The position numbers and the translations under genes were made by a program. From NCBI GenBank assembly GCA_003131315.1, contig PKUV01000101.1, positions 1 to 39,308 on the forward strand: a stretch of 39,308 nt of DNA, written 5' to 3'. The stretch comes from Acidobacteriaceae bacterium (lineage in GTDB: Bacteria; Acidobacteriota; Terriglobia; Terriglobales; Acidobacteriaceae). The notes beneath the pieces are model-generated. The model ran no database searches and had not been told where the DNA came from. It worked only from the letters and a program-made list of their open reading frames with translations. Positions 32,593-39,308 of the stretch are shown here, piece by piece (positions within the stretch are counted from its first letter, which is position 1; each line of letters opens with the position of its first letter).

Positions 32593-33588
32593 TTATCCCT
32601 GTTCCATCACGAGGACTGGGTTCGAGAAAAGGGTAGACAGTTCCCGCTGCAATCGCGCTGCTGCAAAGTTGAAATAGCTGCTGTCGACCTCGAAGTTCAC
32701 GCTGTTTCGACCACACTTCGACGCCGCCAAAGCCGTCGTCCCCGTCCCCATGAAGGGGTCTAACACCGTGTCGCCCACAAAACTGAACATTCGAATCAGC
32801 CGCGTCACCAACTCAAGCGGATAAGGCGCAGGGTGATCCTTTGTGGAGGCTCCAGTTACTCCAGACCAGATCTGCTGAAACCACTTCCGATGTTCCTCAG
32901 CGGAAATGACGCTTAGAACTCGCACGGCGCCTGACGGAGCGCGATAACCGCCCGGCTTCCTTTGCATTAGGATGAATTCGATATCGTTCTTTACCACACC
33001 ATTCGGTTCATACGGTTTTCCCAGGAAGCCGCCACCACCATTTTCCACTTCATAAGCGGCATTCGCGATCTTATGCCAAATTATCGGGGCGAGATTGTCA
33101 AAACCAATCTTGCGGCAGTGGTCTTGGATACTTGCGTGGAGCGGGACGACTGTGTGCCGTCCGTCGTTCTTTCGGCGCGACAAGCAAACATCCCCCACGA
33201 CACAGACGATCCTTCCGCCGGGCACCAACAGGTCAAAGCACTTTTGCCAAACACGGTCGAGTTCGGTAATGAATTCATCGTAGTCCGCGATGTGCCCCAT
33301 CTGCCCCGGCGCGTCCCGGTATTCCTTCAGGGTCCAATAGGGCGGCGATGTGATCACAAGGTGCGCTGTGCCCACGAGATTCCTCTTCATTTCGCGAGCA
33401 TCGCCTCTCACAAGAACATGCCGTGAGGGGATACGTTCCACAGTTTCTCGGATCAGTTTGAGCAATACCGGGTCCTTAGCCACTCTTGGAATCGCCGTTT
33501 GAAGATCGCCCAAACCGCGCAAGGCCTCTGGCAAGAAATCGGACAGATCAACGTGTTTGTCGATCTTCGGTATTGCCTGTGTCGTCAC
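32593..33588 (-). CDS. Type II DNA methyltransferase, TSPPYW (beta-class) type
   Basis: 331 residues. Motif IV is TSPPYW (residues 80-85) and motif I is DPFMGTGTT (277-285) near the C terminus, the motif order of beta-class amino-methyltransferases. SPPY is the usual form in N4-cytosine enzymes, though it does not prove the target base. The partner of the XhoI/PaeR7I-like endonuclease is expected to protect CTCGAG. The start is best placed at GTG 33588, which shares GTGA with the carA stop and has AGGAG 8 nt upstream, inside carA. An in-frame GTG at 33597 directly abuts that ribosome-binding site and is unlikely. Confidence 0.9.
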   Translation of the reverse strand: MTTQAIPKIDKHVDLSDFLPEALRGLGDLQTAIPRVAKDPVLLKLIRETVERIPSRHVLVRGDAREMKRNLVGTAHLVITSPPYWTLKEYRDAPGQMGHIADYDEFITELDRVWQKCFDLLVPGGRIVCVVGDVCLSRRKNDGRHTVVPLHASIQDHCRKIGFDNLAPIIWHKIANAAYEVENGGGGFLGKPYEPNGVVKNDIEFILMQRKPGGYRAPSGAVRVLSVISAEEHRKWFQQIWSGVTGASTKDHPAPYPLELVTRLIRMFSFVGDTVLDPFMGTGTTALAASKCGRNSVNFEVDSSYFNFAAARLQRELSTLFSNPVLVMEQG

Positions 33589-34715
33589 CGCTTGCACTCC
33601 TCCATCATCTTCACGAAGTCCTTGAACAAGTAGTGTGAATCATGCGGCCCCGGCGCCGCTTCCGGGTGGTACTGCACCGTGAACAGCGGCAAATTCCGGT
33701 GGCGCATGCCTTCGAGCGTCTGGTCGTTCAGATCGATGTGCGTCAATTCAACTTCGCTTTGCGGGAGTGAATCGGGATCGACAGCAAAGTTATGGTTGTG
33801 CGCGGTGATCTCGATCTTGCCGCTGGCCAGTTGCTTCACGGGATGATTTCCGCCGTGGTGGCCGAATTTCAGCTTGAAGGTCTTCCCTCCGAGCGCAATG
33901 CCGGTGAGTTGATGTCCCAGGCAGATTCCGAAGATCGGCTGGCGTCCCATCAGTCGCCGTATGTTATCGACCGCGTAGGTGCAGGGCTCGGGATCGCCCG
34001 GGCCATTTGATAGGAACACTCCGTCGGGCTTCAGAGCCAGCACGTCCTCCGCCGTCGTCTGCGCCGGGACTACCGTCACCTTGCAGCCTTCTCCCCGCAG
34101 CTTGCGCAGGATGTTCTGCTTGATGCCGAAGTCATAGGCAACCACGTGGAAGCGCGCCGGCTCGTCTTTTACGCCGACCACTTCGTCGGGCAGGTGCGAG
34201 CGCTCGCCCGTCTCCCACACATAGGTGTGTTTGGTGGAAACGACTTTGGCGAGATCGGTACCATCCATTTTCGGGATCGCGCGCGCCTTGGCAACAAGTT
34301 TGTCGGTGTCGTCTTCGAGCGTCGAGATCACGCCCCGCATTACACCGTAAGTGCGCAGGTGGCGCACCAGGGCCCGCGTGTCAATCTCGGCGAGCACCGG
34401 GATCCTGAACTGTTCCATGAATTCGTCCGTCACCTGCTGCGAGCGCCAGTTGGAGCTGACTTTCGAAAATTCGCGCACGATCAGCCCCTCGATGTACGGA
34501 CGCACCGCCTCGTTGTCTTCGGGATTCGTGCCATAGTTTCCGATTTCAGGGTTGGTCAGGACGACCATCTGCCCGGCGTAGGAGGGGTCGGTGAAAATTT
34601 CCTGGTAGCCGGTAATGGAAGTATTGAAAACGACTTCGCCGGAGCACTCGCCTTTAGCGCCGTAGCCTTTGCCTCGGAAGACTCTGCCGTCTTCGAGCGC
34701 AAGGATCGCTTGCAT
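33585..34715 (-). CDS. carA: Carbamoyl-phosphate synthase small subunit (glutamine amidotransferase)
   Basis: 376 residues, full length. The N-terminal domain (ALEDGRVFRGKGYGA, FNTSITGYQEIFTDPSYAGQ) is followed by a class I glutamine amidotransferase domain with the nucleophile Cys265 (FGICLGHQL) and the HxE pair in VQYHPEAAPG. It supplies ammonia to CarB. Normally carA and carB are adjacent; here about 1.7 kb with a methyltransferase and endonuclease separates them. The ATG at 34715 is clear. Its 3' end contains the ribosome-binding site and start of the methyltransferase. lepB lies 158 bp upstream on the same strand. Confidence 0.97.
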   Translation of the reverse strand: MQAILALEDGRVFRGKGYGAKGECSGEVVFNTSITGYQEIFTDPSYAGQMVVLTNPEIGNYGTNPEDNEAVRPYIEGLIVREFSKVSSNWRSQQVTDEFMEQFRIPVLAEIDTRALVRHLRTYGVMRGVISTLEDDTDKLVAKARAIPKMDGTDLAKVVSTKHTYVWETGERSHLPDEVVGVKDEPARFHVVAYDFGIKQNILRKLRGEGCKVTVVPAQTTAEDVLALKPDGVFLSNGPGDPEPCTYAVDNIRRLMGRQPIFGICLGHQLTGIALGGKTFKLKFGHHGGNHPVKQLASGKIEITAHNHNFAVDPDSLPQSEVELTHIDLNDQTLEGMRHRNLPLFTVQYHPEAAPGPHDSHYLFKDFVKMMEECKR

Positions 34716-34781
34716 TGGAACTCCTGGGAGTGGATTTTACAGATTCTAGCAGGAGAGCGAGACTGAAGAAAGGTCTCAGTT

Positions 34782-34872
34782 GTCAGGTCTCAGGTCTTAG
34801 GAAAATCAAGTGTCACGACGCCAATTTTCTCAACGTGCTCTTCCTGACACCTGAGACCTGCGACCTGACACC
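34782..34872. repeat. GTCAGGTCTCAGGT inverted repeat upstream of carA
   Basis: GTCAGGTCTCAGGT (34782-34795) and ACCTGAGACCTG (34849-34860) pair over 12 bp; ACCTGACACC follows at 34863. The pair fills the lepB-carA gap, so it lies in the 5' leader of the car operon or in the lepB 3' end. It could influence readthrough from lepB. Confidence 0.65.
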
Positions 34873-34873
34873 T

Positions 34874-35449
34874 TTATCGCAGCCTTCCCAGCTTCTCCAT
34901 CGGCCAATATCCGAAAACAGCTTTCCCGTAGATGAAGCGTTCGTTCACTGGGCCGAAGTCGCGGCTGTCGTTCGACATGGTGCGATGGTCGCCGAGGACG
35001 AAGAAGCTATTCGGTGGAACCACGACTTCGCCATAAGAGCGCGCGTCCGCGTAATCGTTGGGAACGTAGTCTTCGTCAAGCGCCTCGCCGTTCACGTAGA
35101 CCTGGCCGTTCTCGATGCGGATTCGGTCGCCGGCTACGCCGATGACGCGCTTGATGTAGCTTTTCGAAGTGTCGCGCGGATAGCGGAAGACGACGATGTC
35201 GCCACGCTGGATGGGCTCCCAGCGATAGACAAACTTGTTGACGAAGATCCGCTCCTGATCTTCGAGGCCGGGCATCATGCTGGTGCCTTCCACCTTCACC
35301 GGCTGGTAGAGAAAGATAATAATGAAAGCAGAGATGGCGAGCGAGACCAGCAGATCGCGCGCCCAGACTGCGACCACGGGCAGCGGGTGCGCGCCAGATT
35401 CTTTTGTAGCCACCGGGGTTGGCGGCTGAGGGCTCCCCACGTCAGGCAT
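34874..35449 (-). CDS. lepB: Signal peptidase I
   Basis: 191 residues from ATG 35449; an in-frame GTG at 35458 is an alternative start, and neither has a clear Shine-Dalgarno. One transmembrane segment (LLVSLAISAFIIIFLY) precedes the catalytic Ser in VEGTSMMPGL (Ser57). The general-base Lys is in SYIKRVIGVAGD (Lys100). Boxes C-E are present, including GDIVVFRYP and FVLGDHRTMSNDSRDFG. It cleaves Sec and Tat signal peptides at the outer face of the inner membrane. One transmembrane helix, as here, is common in short forms. Confidence 0.94.
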   Translation of the reverse strand: MPDVGSPQPPTPVATKESGAHPLPVVAVWARDLLVSLAISAFIIIFLYQPVKVEGTSMMPGLEDQERIFVNKFVYRWEPIQRGDIVVFRYPRDTSKSYIKRVIGVAGDRIRIENGQVYVNGEALDEDYVPNDYADARSYGEVVVPPNSFFVLGDHRTMSNDSRDFGPVNERFIYGKAVFGYWPMEKLGRLR

Positions 35450-35502
35450 CGTAATCACATTCTATCGGAAGAGGATTGGGGAGGCGAGGATTGCCAGAGA
35501 AA

Positions 35503-35666
35503 CCACCACGGAGACACAGAGGTACGGAGAAAATTGGTAATTGAGTAATTTGTAATTTGGTAATTTGAATCCGACCGCGTGCCGCACCCGGCGTCTCGGC
35601 CTTGATCTGATTGTCAAATTACCAAATTACCCGATTACCAAATTGCTCTCCGTGCCTCCGTGGTGG
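35503..35666. repeat. Composite palindromic repeat with CCACCACGGAG ends (copy 2)
   Basis: Outer arms: CCACCACGGAGACACAGAGG (35503-35522) and TCTCCGTGCCTCCGTGGTGG (35647-35666). Inner arms: reiterated AATTTGGTAATTTG (35532-35567) and CAAATTACCAAATTACC (35614-35644). The core is GC-rich. It lies between lepB and the DUF420 gene, which diverge. The remaining bases up to 35728 hold nothing recognisable. Confidence 0.8.
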
Positions 35667-35728
35667 GTGTTGGGTTTAAGCAGCAATTGTTGCCAAATGA
35701 CCCGTCTTCCCCGTACAAACTAAAGTCT

Positions 35729-36151
35729 ATGACCGACTACTCAATCTTCCCGAAGATCAATGCGACCCTCAACGGATGCAGCGCTTTGCTGCTGCTGACA
35801 GGACGTGTACTCATCGCGCGCGGCAAGAGGGCGGCGCATCGCGCGGTGATGCTGACCGCATTGGCCACCTCTTCCCTTTTCCTCGTGTCGTATCTCTACT
35901 ACCACTATCACGTGGGTTCCGTGCATTTTCGCGGCACCGGCTGGACGCGGCCCCTCTATTTCACCATCCTGATCTCGCACACCACCCTGGCCGTGGTCAT
36001 TGTACCCATGGTGCTGATGACACTGACCCGCGCCTTGCGTGAGCAATTTGACCGGCATCGGGCCATCGCGCGCTGGACGTTTCCGCTCTGGCTCTACGTC
36101 TCGGTGACCGGCGTGGCCGTCTACCTGATGCTGTATCAAATTTTTATATAG
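35729..36151 (+). CDS. DUF420 family membrane protein (CtaM/YozB-like)
   Basis: 140 residues with four transmembrane helices. Family marks include INATLNGCSALLLLTGR, the His-containing helix pattern LVSYLYYHYHVGS, YFTILISHTTLAV and the final WLYVSVTGVAVYLMLY. DUF420 members such as CtaM are membrane proteins needed for assembly of haem-copper oxidases; the several histidines fit a metal or haem role. No oxidase genes are in the window. Start chosen at ATG 35729; an upstream in-frame ATG at 35660 falls in or beside a repeat and adds a non-hydrophobic segment. No strong ribosome-binding site is seen. Confidence 0.85.
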   Translation: MTDYSIFPKINATLNGCSALLLLTGRVLIARGKRAAHRAVMLTALATSSLFLVSYLYYHYHVGSVHFRGTGWTRPLYFTILISHTTLAVVIVPMVLMTLTRALREQFDRHRAIARWTFPLWLYVSVTGVAVYLMLYQIFI

Positions 36152-36154
36152 AAG

Positions 36155-36208
36155 CGTAGAGACTGGGCTTGCCCCGTCTAGTGCAACGCGGCAAGCCGCG
36201 TCTCTACG
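36155..36208 (+). terminator. Long hairpin after the DUF420 gene
   Basis: Outer stem CGTAGAGAC/GTCTCTACG (9 bp, 36155-36163 with 36200-36208) and inner stem GGCTTGCC/GGCAAGCC (8 bp, 36166-36173 with 36190-36197), starting 4 nt after the stop. There is no T-run, but the two nested stems give a strong structure. It resembles a REP-like element as much as a terminator. Confidence 0.5.
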
Positions 36209-36372
36209 GGAAATCAGATGCCCCTTTAGGGGCTGAGCAGCGAAAGTCCGCTTCCGGCCGCAGCCTGCCGATTCATCACATATTTTTGGTACGGGCGACA
36301 CCGCCTCTGTGCCGCCCAATTCTGATATAGTTTGCATCTCGAAGGTCAGCGTTCTCGAAGGAGCCCGCACTC

Positions 36373-36852
36373 ATGAAAAGCGTAAACAAAGTCATCCTGA
36401 TCGGAAACCTTGGCAAGGATCCCGAAATGAAGTTCACGCAAGGCGGCATGCCGGTCGCCAAGTTCTCCATCGCCACCAACGAGCGCTTCAAAGACAAAGA
36501 CGGCAACTGGCAGGACCGCACCGAGTGGCACAACATCGTGGCCTTCCAGCGCCTGGCCGAGATTATCGGCCAATATCTGAAGAAGGGCGGGAAGTGTTAT
36601 ATCGAGGGCAGCCTGCGTACCGGTTCGTGGGACGACAAAGAAACTGGGAAGAAGATGTATAAGACGGAGATTATCGCCAACGAACTCGTGTTGCTCAGCG
36701 GACGCGGCGAAGGCGGCGGTGGCGAGCACGCCGGCAGCCCGCGCGCGGCCTCGACATCCGCGGGCGGCAACAACTTCGACCAGAGCGCGCCCGAACCGGA
36801 GCACGCCCCAGCCGGAAGTTCTCCGATTACGGATGAAGACATTCCGTTCTAG
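36373..36852 (+). CDS. ssb: Single-stranded DNA-binding protein
   Basis: 159 residues. The OB-fold (1 to about 112) begins SVNKVILIGNLGKDPEMKFT and continues with FSIATNERFKD, EWHNIVAFQRLAEI and KCYIEGSLRTGSW. A flexible Gly/Ala/Ser/Pro-rich linker leads to the acidic tip DEDIPF, which recruits replication and repair partners. ATG 36373 has AAGGAG 9 nt upstream. A TATAGT (36326-36331) could be a -10 element, but no -35 is convincing. The stop is followed within 5 nt by a palindromic element that may end transcription. Confidence 0.96.
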   Translation: MKSVNKVILIGNLGKDPEMKFTQGGMPVAKFSIATNERFKDKDGNWQDRTEWHNIVAFQRLAEIIGQYLKKGGKCYIEGSLRTGSWDDKETGKKMYKTEIIANELVLLSGRGEGGGGEHAGSPRAASTSAGGNNFDQSAPEPEHAPAGSSPITDEDIPF

Positions 36853-36856
36853 TGTC

Positions 36857-36998
36857 GTGTCCCGTAAATTCGCGACGTCTGTTTGGGTTGTCATCCTGAG
36901 CGAAGCGAAGGATCTTGTGCAGCGCGAATTCAAATCCATAGGTCCTTCGCTTCGCTCAGGATGACAGTTGGCATTCATGTCGCGAACTTGCGGGACAC
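36857..36998. mobile_element. MITE-like palindromic element with 19-nt terminal inverted repeats
   Basis: Left terminal TGTCCCGTAAATTCGCGAC (36858-36876) and right GTCGCGAACTTGCGGGACA (36979-36997) are inverted with 2 mismatches; one further base pairs outside on each side. Inside is a second, 26-nt inverted pair (36889-36914 and 36941-36966) containing CCTGAGCGAAGCGAAGGA. The element is about 142 bp and non-coding. A copy lacking its right end is at 23912-24022. No obvious target-site duplication was found. Confidence 0.7.
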
Positions 36999-37027
36999 CG
37001 CACCAGGACTTCATCTTGAGCACACCT

Positions 37028-37357
37028 ATGCTTGCAGACCGAAATTGCGTCCCTTGCCGCGGCGGTGTTCCGTCGCTGAAGGGAAACAAACTTACAGAAA
37101 TTCATCGTCAGTTGGCGGAACCTGGGCAGTGGAATATCGTCAACGAGCATCACATCGTGCGCGCCTACAAGTTTCCCGATTTTAAGTCCGCCCTGGCTTT
37201 CGTAAATCGCGTTGGCGGACTGGCCGAGGAGCAGGGCCATCATCCCGACATCCTGCTGGGATGGGGCAAGGTCGAGATCACGACCTGGACGCGCGCGGTG
37301 GATGGGCTGACCGAGTCGGATTTCATCCTGGCAGCGAAGATTGACCAGCTGTCTTAA
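37028..37357 (+). CDS. 4a-hydroxytetrahydrobiopterin (pterin-4a-carbinolamine) dehydratase
   Basis: 109 residues. Family marks are CVPCRGGVPSLKG near the N terminus, YKFPDFKSALAFVNRVGGLAEEQGHHPDILLGWGKVEITTWT with the His-His-Pro-Asp active-site segment, and DGLTESDFILAAKID. The enzyme dehydrates 4a-hydroxy-pterin formed by aromatic amino acid hydroxylases and recycles the cofactor; some homologues have moonlighting roles. No hydroxylase gene is in the window. Start chosen at ATG 37028; in-frame ATGs from 36968 fall in the preceding palindromic element. The ribosome-binding site is weak. Confidence 0.93.
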   Translation: MLADRNCVPCRGGVPSLKGNKLTEIHRQLAEPGQWNIVNEHHIVRAYKFPDFKSALAFVNRVGGLAEEQGHHPDILLGWGKVEITTWTRAVDGLTESDFILAAKIDQLS

Positions 37358-37438
37358 CTCGACAGAACACTAACACTGACGACCGCGGGTAGGATGCCCA
37401 CATGGCCGTGGTTTTTGTCTCACGTTTACCAATTATAA

Positions 37439-37469
37439 TTGCCATTGCCAAAATAGTATGGCATAATAT
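37439..37469 (+). promoter_or_regulatory. Probable vapBC promoter and operator
   Basis: TTGCCA at 37439-37444, repeated at 37445-37450, and TAATAT at 37464-37469 give a -35/-10 pair with 19-bp spacing (or 13 with the second copy). TGCCA (37446-37450) and TGGCA (37459-37463) are inverted with 8 nt between them, a plausible site for the AbrB-type antitoxin. The AT-rich stretch contrasts with the flanks. A transcript from TAATAT would have a very short leader. Confidence 0.45.
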
Positions 37470-37473
37470 CCAT

Positions 37474-37737
37474 ATGAAGCTCAAATTGGACAAACTCGGA
37501 CGAGTGGTTCTTCCTAAACCGCTGCGCGCTCGCTACGGACTGCGTCCGGGCACGGAATTGGAAGTCAGCGAGGGGGCGCAGGAGTTTGCGTTGCGTCCGG
37601 CTCGTAGTGGCCCCAGTTTGGTGGAAATTGACGGTATTCTGGTGCATCAGGGCGTTCCGCACGGAGAACTCGACATCGTTAAGGCTATTCGCGAGGACCG
37701 AGAGGAACGTCTCCAGCATTTGAGCGGCATGGAGTGA
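37474..37737 (+). CDS. AbrB/MazE-type antitoxin (VapB-like)
   Basis: 87 residues. The swapped-hairpin SpoVT-AbrB domain is MKLKLDKLGRVVLPKPLRARYGLRPGTELEV (about 1-31); the C-terminal half is acidic and helical and would bind the toxin. ATG 37474 begins at the domain; an upstream in-frame start at 37402 would read through the promoter. The TGA stop overlaps the toxin GTG start (GTGA), the usual coupling in toxin-antitoxin pairs. It should neutralise the PIN toxin and repress the operon. Confidence 0.88.
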   Translation: MKLKLDKLGRVVLPKPLRARYGLRPGTELEVSEGAQEFALRPARSGPSLVEIDGILVHQGVPHGELDIVKAIREDREERLQHLSGME

Positions 37738-38168
37738 GGCTGTACTTCGATACCTCCGTCCTGGTGTCCCTCGCTGTCGCACATCATCCTCATCACGATC
37801 TGGCTTTCGCCGCCTTCCACCAGGTAACAACGGGTGGCCACGAGGGCTTTGTTTCGGCACACGGCCTAGCGGAGACCTTCAACACACTCACTCGCCTCCC
37901 CATCACTCCCATGGTTCATCCGACCGAAGCCTACCGCTTCGTTTCAGAAACCATCGTCGGACGCTGCGCAGTAGTGTGTCTCGTCGAAAAGGATTACTTG
38001 GCGACATTAGAGGCAGCAGCCAAGGCAGGGTTGCGTGGCGGGGTTATTTACGACGCGTTGCAGTTGCGTTGCGCGGAGAAGGCTAGATGCGACCGCATTT
38101 ATACCTTTAACATCTCGGACTTTGTGCGGATCGCGCCTCACCTCGGAAAGCAGATCGTGCGTCCGTAA
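37734..38168 (+). CDS. PIN-domain ribonuclease toxin (VapC-like)
   Basis: 144 residues. The four acidic residues of PIN nucleases are visible: Asp6 (LYFDTSVL), Glu47 (GLAETFNTL), Asp107 (VIYDALQL) and Asp129 (NISDFVRI). The fold and length match VapC. Starts with GTG sharing 4 bp with the antitoxin stop. Characterised toxins of this kind cut tRNA or rRNA; the target is unknown. No other toxin-antitoxin genes are near. Confidence 0.9.
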   Translation: MRLYFDTSVLVSLAVAHHPHHDLAFAAFHQVTTGGHEGFVSAHGLAETFNTLTRLPITPMVHPTEAYRFVSETIVGRCAVVCLVEKDYLATLEAAAKAGLRGGVIYDALQLRCAEKARCDRIYTFNISDFVRIAPHLGKQIVRP

Positions 38169-38186
38169 CTTGGTTGTTCATTGGAC

Positions 38187-39308
38187 CTACGCTGCCGCTG
38201 CATTCCGCACCGAGAGCCCCCACAGCGCCGCCGGGATCAGCATCAACATCCCCCGCGACGCTGGCGACGTGCCGCGCCGCGAAGCCCCAATCCACGAAGC
38301 GTCCGGCAAGATACGCCCCCGCGGCAATCGTGAACATGGAGAGGCCGAGGTCGGCGGCAAACACGCGCCCGCGAAACTTGTCGTCGCTTTGCATCTGCAA
38401 CAGCGTCGTCGAGAAGACCCATACGATCGAACTTCCAAAGTGCGCCAGCATCACGCACAGACACGCCTGCCAAAGACGCCCCGATACACCCAGCAGCGCA
38501 TACCCGGCGGCCGCTCCCAGATATCCCCAGAAGATCGCGACTTCCAATCGATGTTTCCAGTGTCCTGCCCACGGAGCGGCCAGAAGCGGCCCGAGCAGCG
38601 CGCCCAGTCCGCGGGCGCCGAGCAGCAGACTCATCCCGAGGAACGCGCCGCGTTCGGGCGCCATGCCGTGCCAGCGGACCGCGAATTCATTTTGCCCCAT
38701 CACCGTGAACAGCACCCAGCCCGGTCCGATGATCAGGTTTCCGAACTTCACAAAAATCGTCGAGCGCAAACGAACATGCCCTCGCACATAACGGATCCCC
38801 GCCAGAATCGGCGAAAAATCCACCAACTCTCGCGCCCTGAACGGGTGACCGCCTTCGGCATGTGGCTCGGCAAAGCGCATTCCCCAAATCAATGCGGCTG
38901 AAGCTACAAACGACAGCGCATTCAGCAGGAAGACGGCATCGCGCCCAAGCAGCGCCGCGACCACGCCTCCAAGGGTCGCGCCCACCATCAGATTCACGCT
39001 CCACGTGGTCGAGGAGAGCGTGTTTGCCACCACCACGTCTTCCCGCGCCACAATGTTTGGGATCACGGCATTGCGCGCCGGTTCAAAAAAAGCGACCAGC
39101 AACGTCTCCGCCATCAGCAGCGGATAGACCACCCACACCATTTCTTTCGAGCGAATCAGCAGCATGCAGAGCACGATCAACATGCGTCCGATATCCGCCG
39201 CGATCATGACGTGCTTGCGCCGCAGCCGATCATTCACCACGCCCGCCGTGGGCCCGATGAAAGTCTGCGGAAGAACTTGCAGGACCAGCGCTATACCATT
39301 TTCACATA
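38187..39308 (-). CDS. MFS transporter (enterobactin-exporter/MFS_3-like), 5' end outside window, one apparent frameshift
   Basis: The frame is open from the window edge (peptide ALVLQVLPQTFIGPTAGVV precedes the first internal start codon), so the gene begins beyond 39308. About ten transmembrane helices are visible, with the loop motif NDRLRRKHVMIAADI typical of MFS helix 2-3 and FFEPARNAVIPNIV, as in MFS_3 exporters. Near the C terminus, after RHVASVAG, the original frame continues into unrelated sequence to 38107. The +1 frame gives MLMLIPAALWGLSVRNAAAA and stops at 38187, which fits a transmembrane end. The shift point is a run of five C at 38250-38254. Substrate unknown. Confidence 0.8.

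Noticed and set aside
38107-38186. C-terminal tail of the MFS protein in the unshifted frame
   Set aside because: It overlaps the 3' end of the toxin gene and lacks membrane-protein character; a frameshift explains the data better.

Overview
The window (39.3 kb, GC-rich) most resembles a chromosome segment of an Acidobacteriota species (Koribacter/Terriglobia type). This is inferred from gene content: an Oar-like TonB-dependent receptor with a carboxypeptidase-type N-terminal domain, a DUF7948/SBBP-repeat/Ig-like secreted protein, an S46 dipeptidyl peptidase, Tat-exported enzymes, and many small palindromic intergenic repeats. No rRNA, integrase, transposase, CRISPR array or phage gene was found. 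One tRNA-Gly(CCC) is present.

Left part (0.2-12.4 kb): a YpdA-type reductase and a LacI-family regulator lie on the minus strand. Diverging from the regulator is a likely glycan-use cluster: TonB-dependent receptor, GH39 glycosidase, and a GH144/glucoamylase-like protein, followed by an SBBP-repeat secreted protein. The lacI/receptor intergenic region carries several LacI-type operator candidates, so the regulator probably controls the cluster.

Middle part (12.6-28.6 kb): tRNA-Gly, a Tat amidase, a secreted protein of unknown function, an unannotated 40-residue membrane ORF with an unusual leader, iscS-mnmA (sulfur delivery to tRNA thiolation), a four-helix-bundle protein between inverted repeats, citrate synthase, an S46 peptidase, and a minus-strand run: DapA-like aldolase with a large insertion, enoyl-CoA hydratase, BoxB-like diiron protein, remnant of a second enoyl-CoA hydratase, membrane protein, rhodanese, amidohydrolase.

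Right part (28.1-39.3 kb): the carbamoyl-phosphate synthase genes carA and carB are separated by a complete type II restriction-modification pair, a TSPPYW-class DNA methyltransferase and a XhoI/PaeR7I-family endonuclease. Junctions are tight: a GTGA overlap with carA, a 4-bp gap between the two, and a TAATG overlap with carB. This is the most striking arrangement in the window. It is preceded by lepB (signal peptidase I). Beyond lie a DUF420 protein, ssb, a pterin dehydratase, a VapBC-like toxin-antitoxin pair, and an MFS transporter that runs off the window and carries an apparent one-base frameshift.

At least six families of short inverted-repeat elements fill intergenic spaces. Several provide stop codons, terminal codons or hairpins to neighbouring genes. 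One, after ssb, has 19-nt terminal inverted repeats and looks like a MITE.
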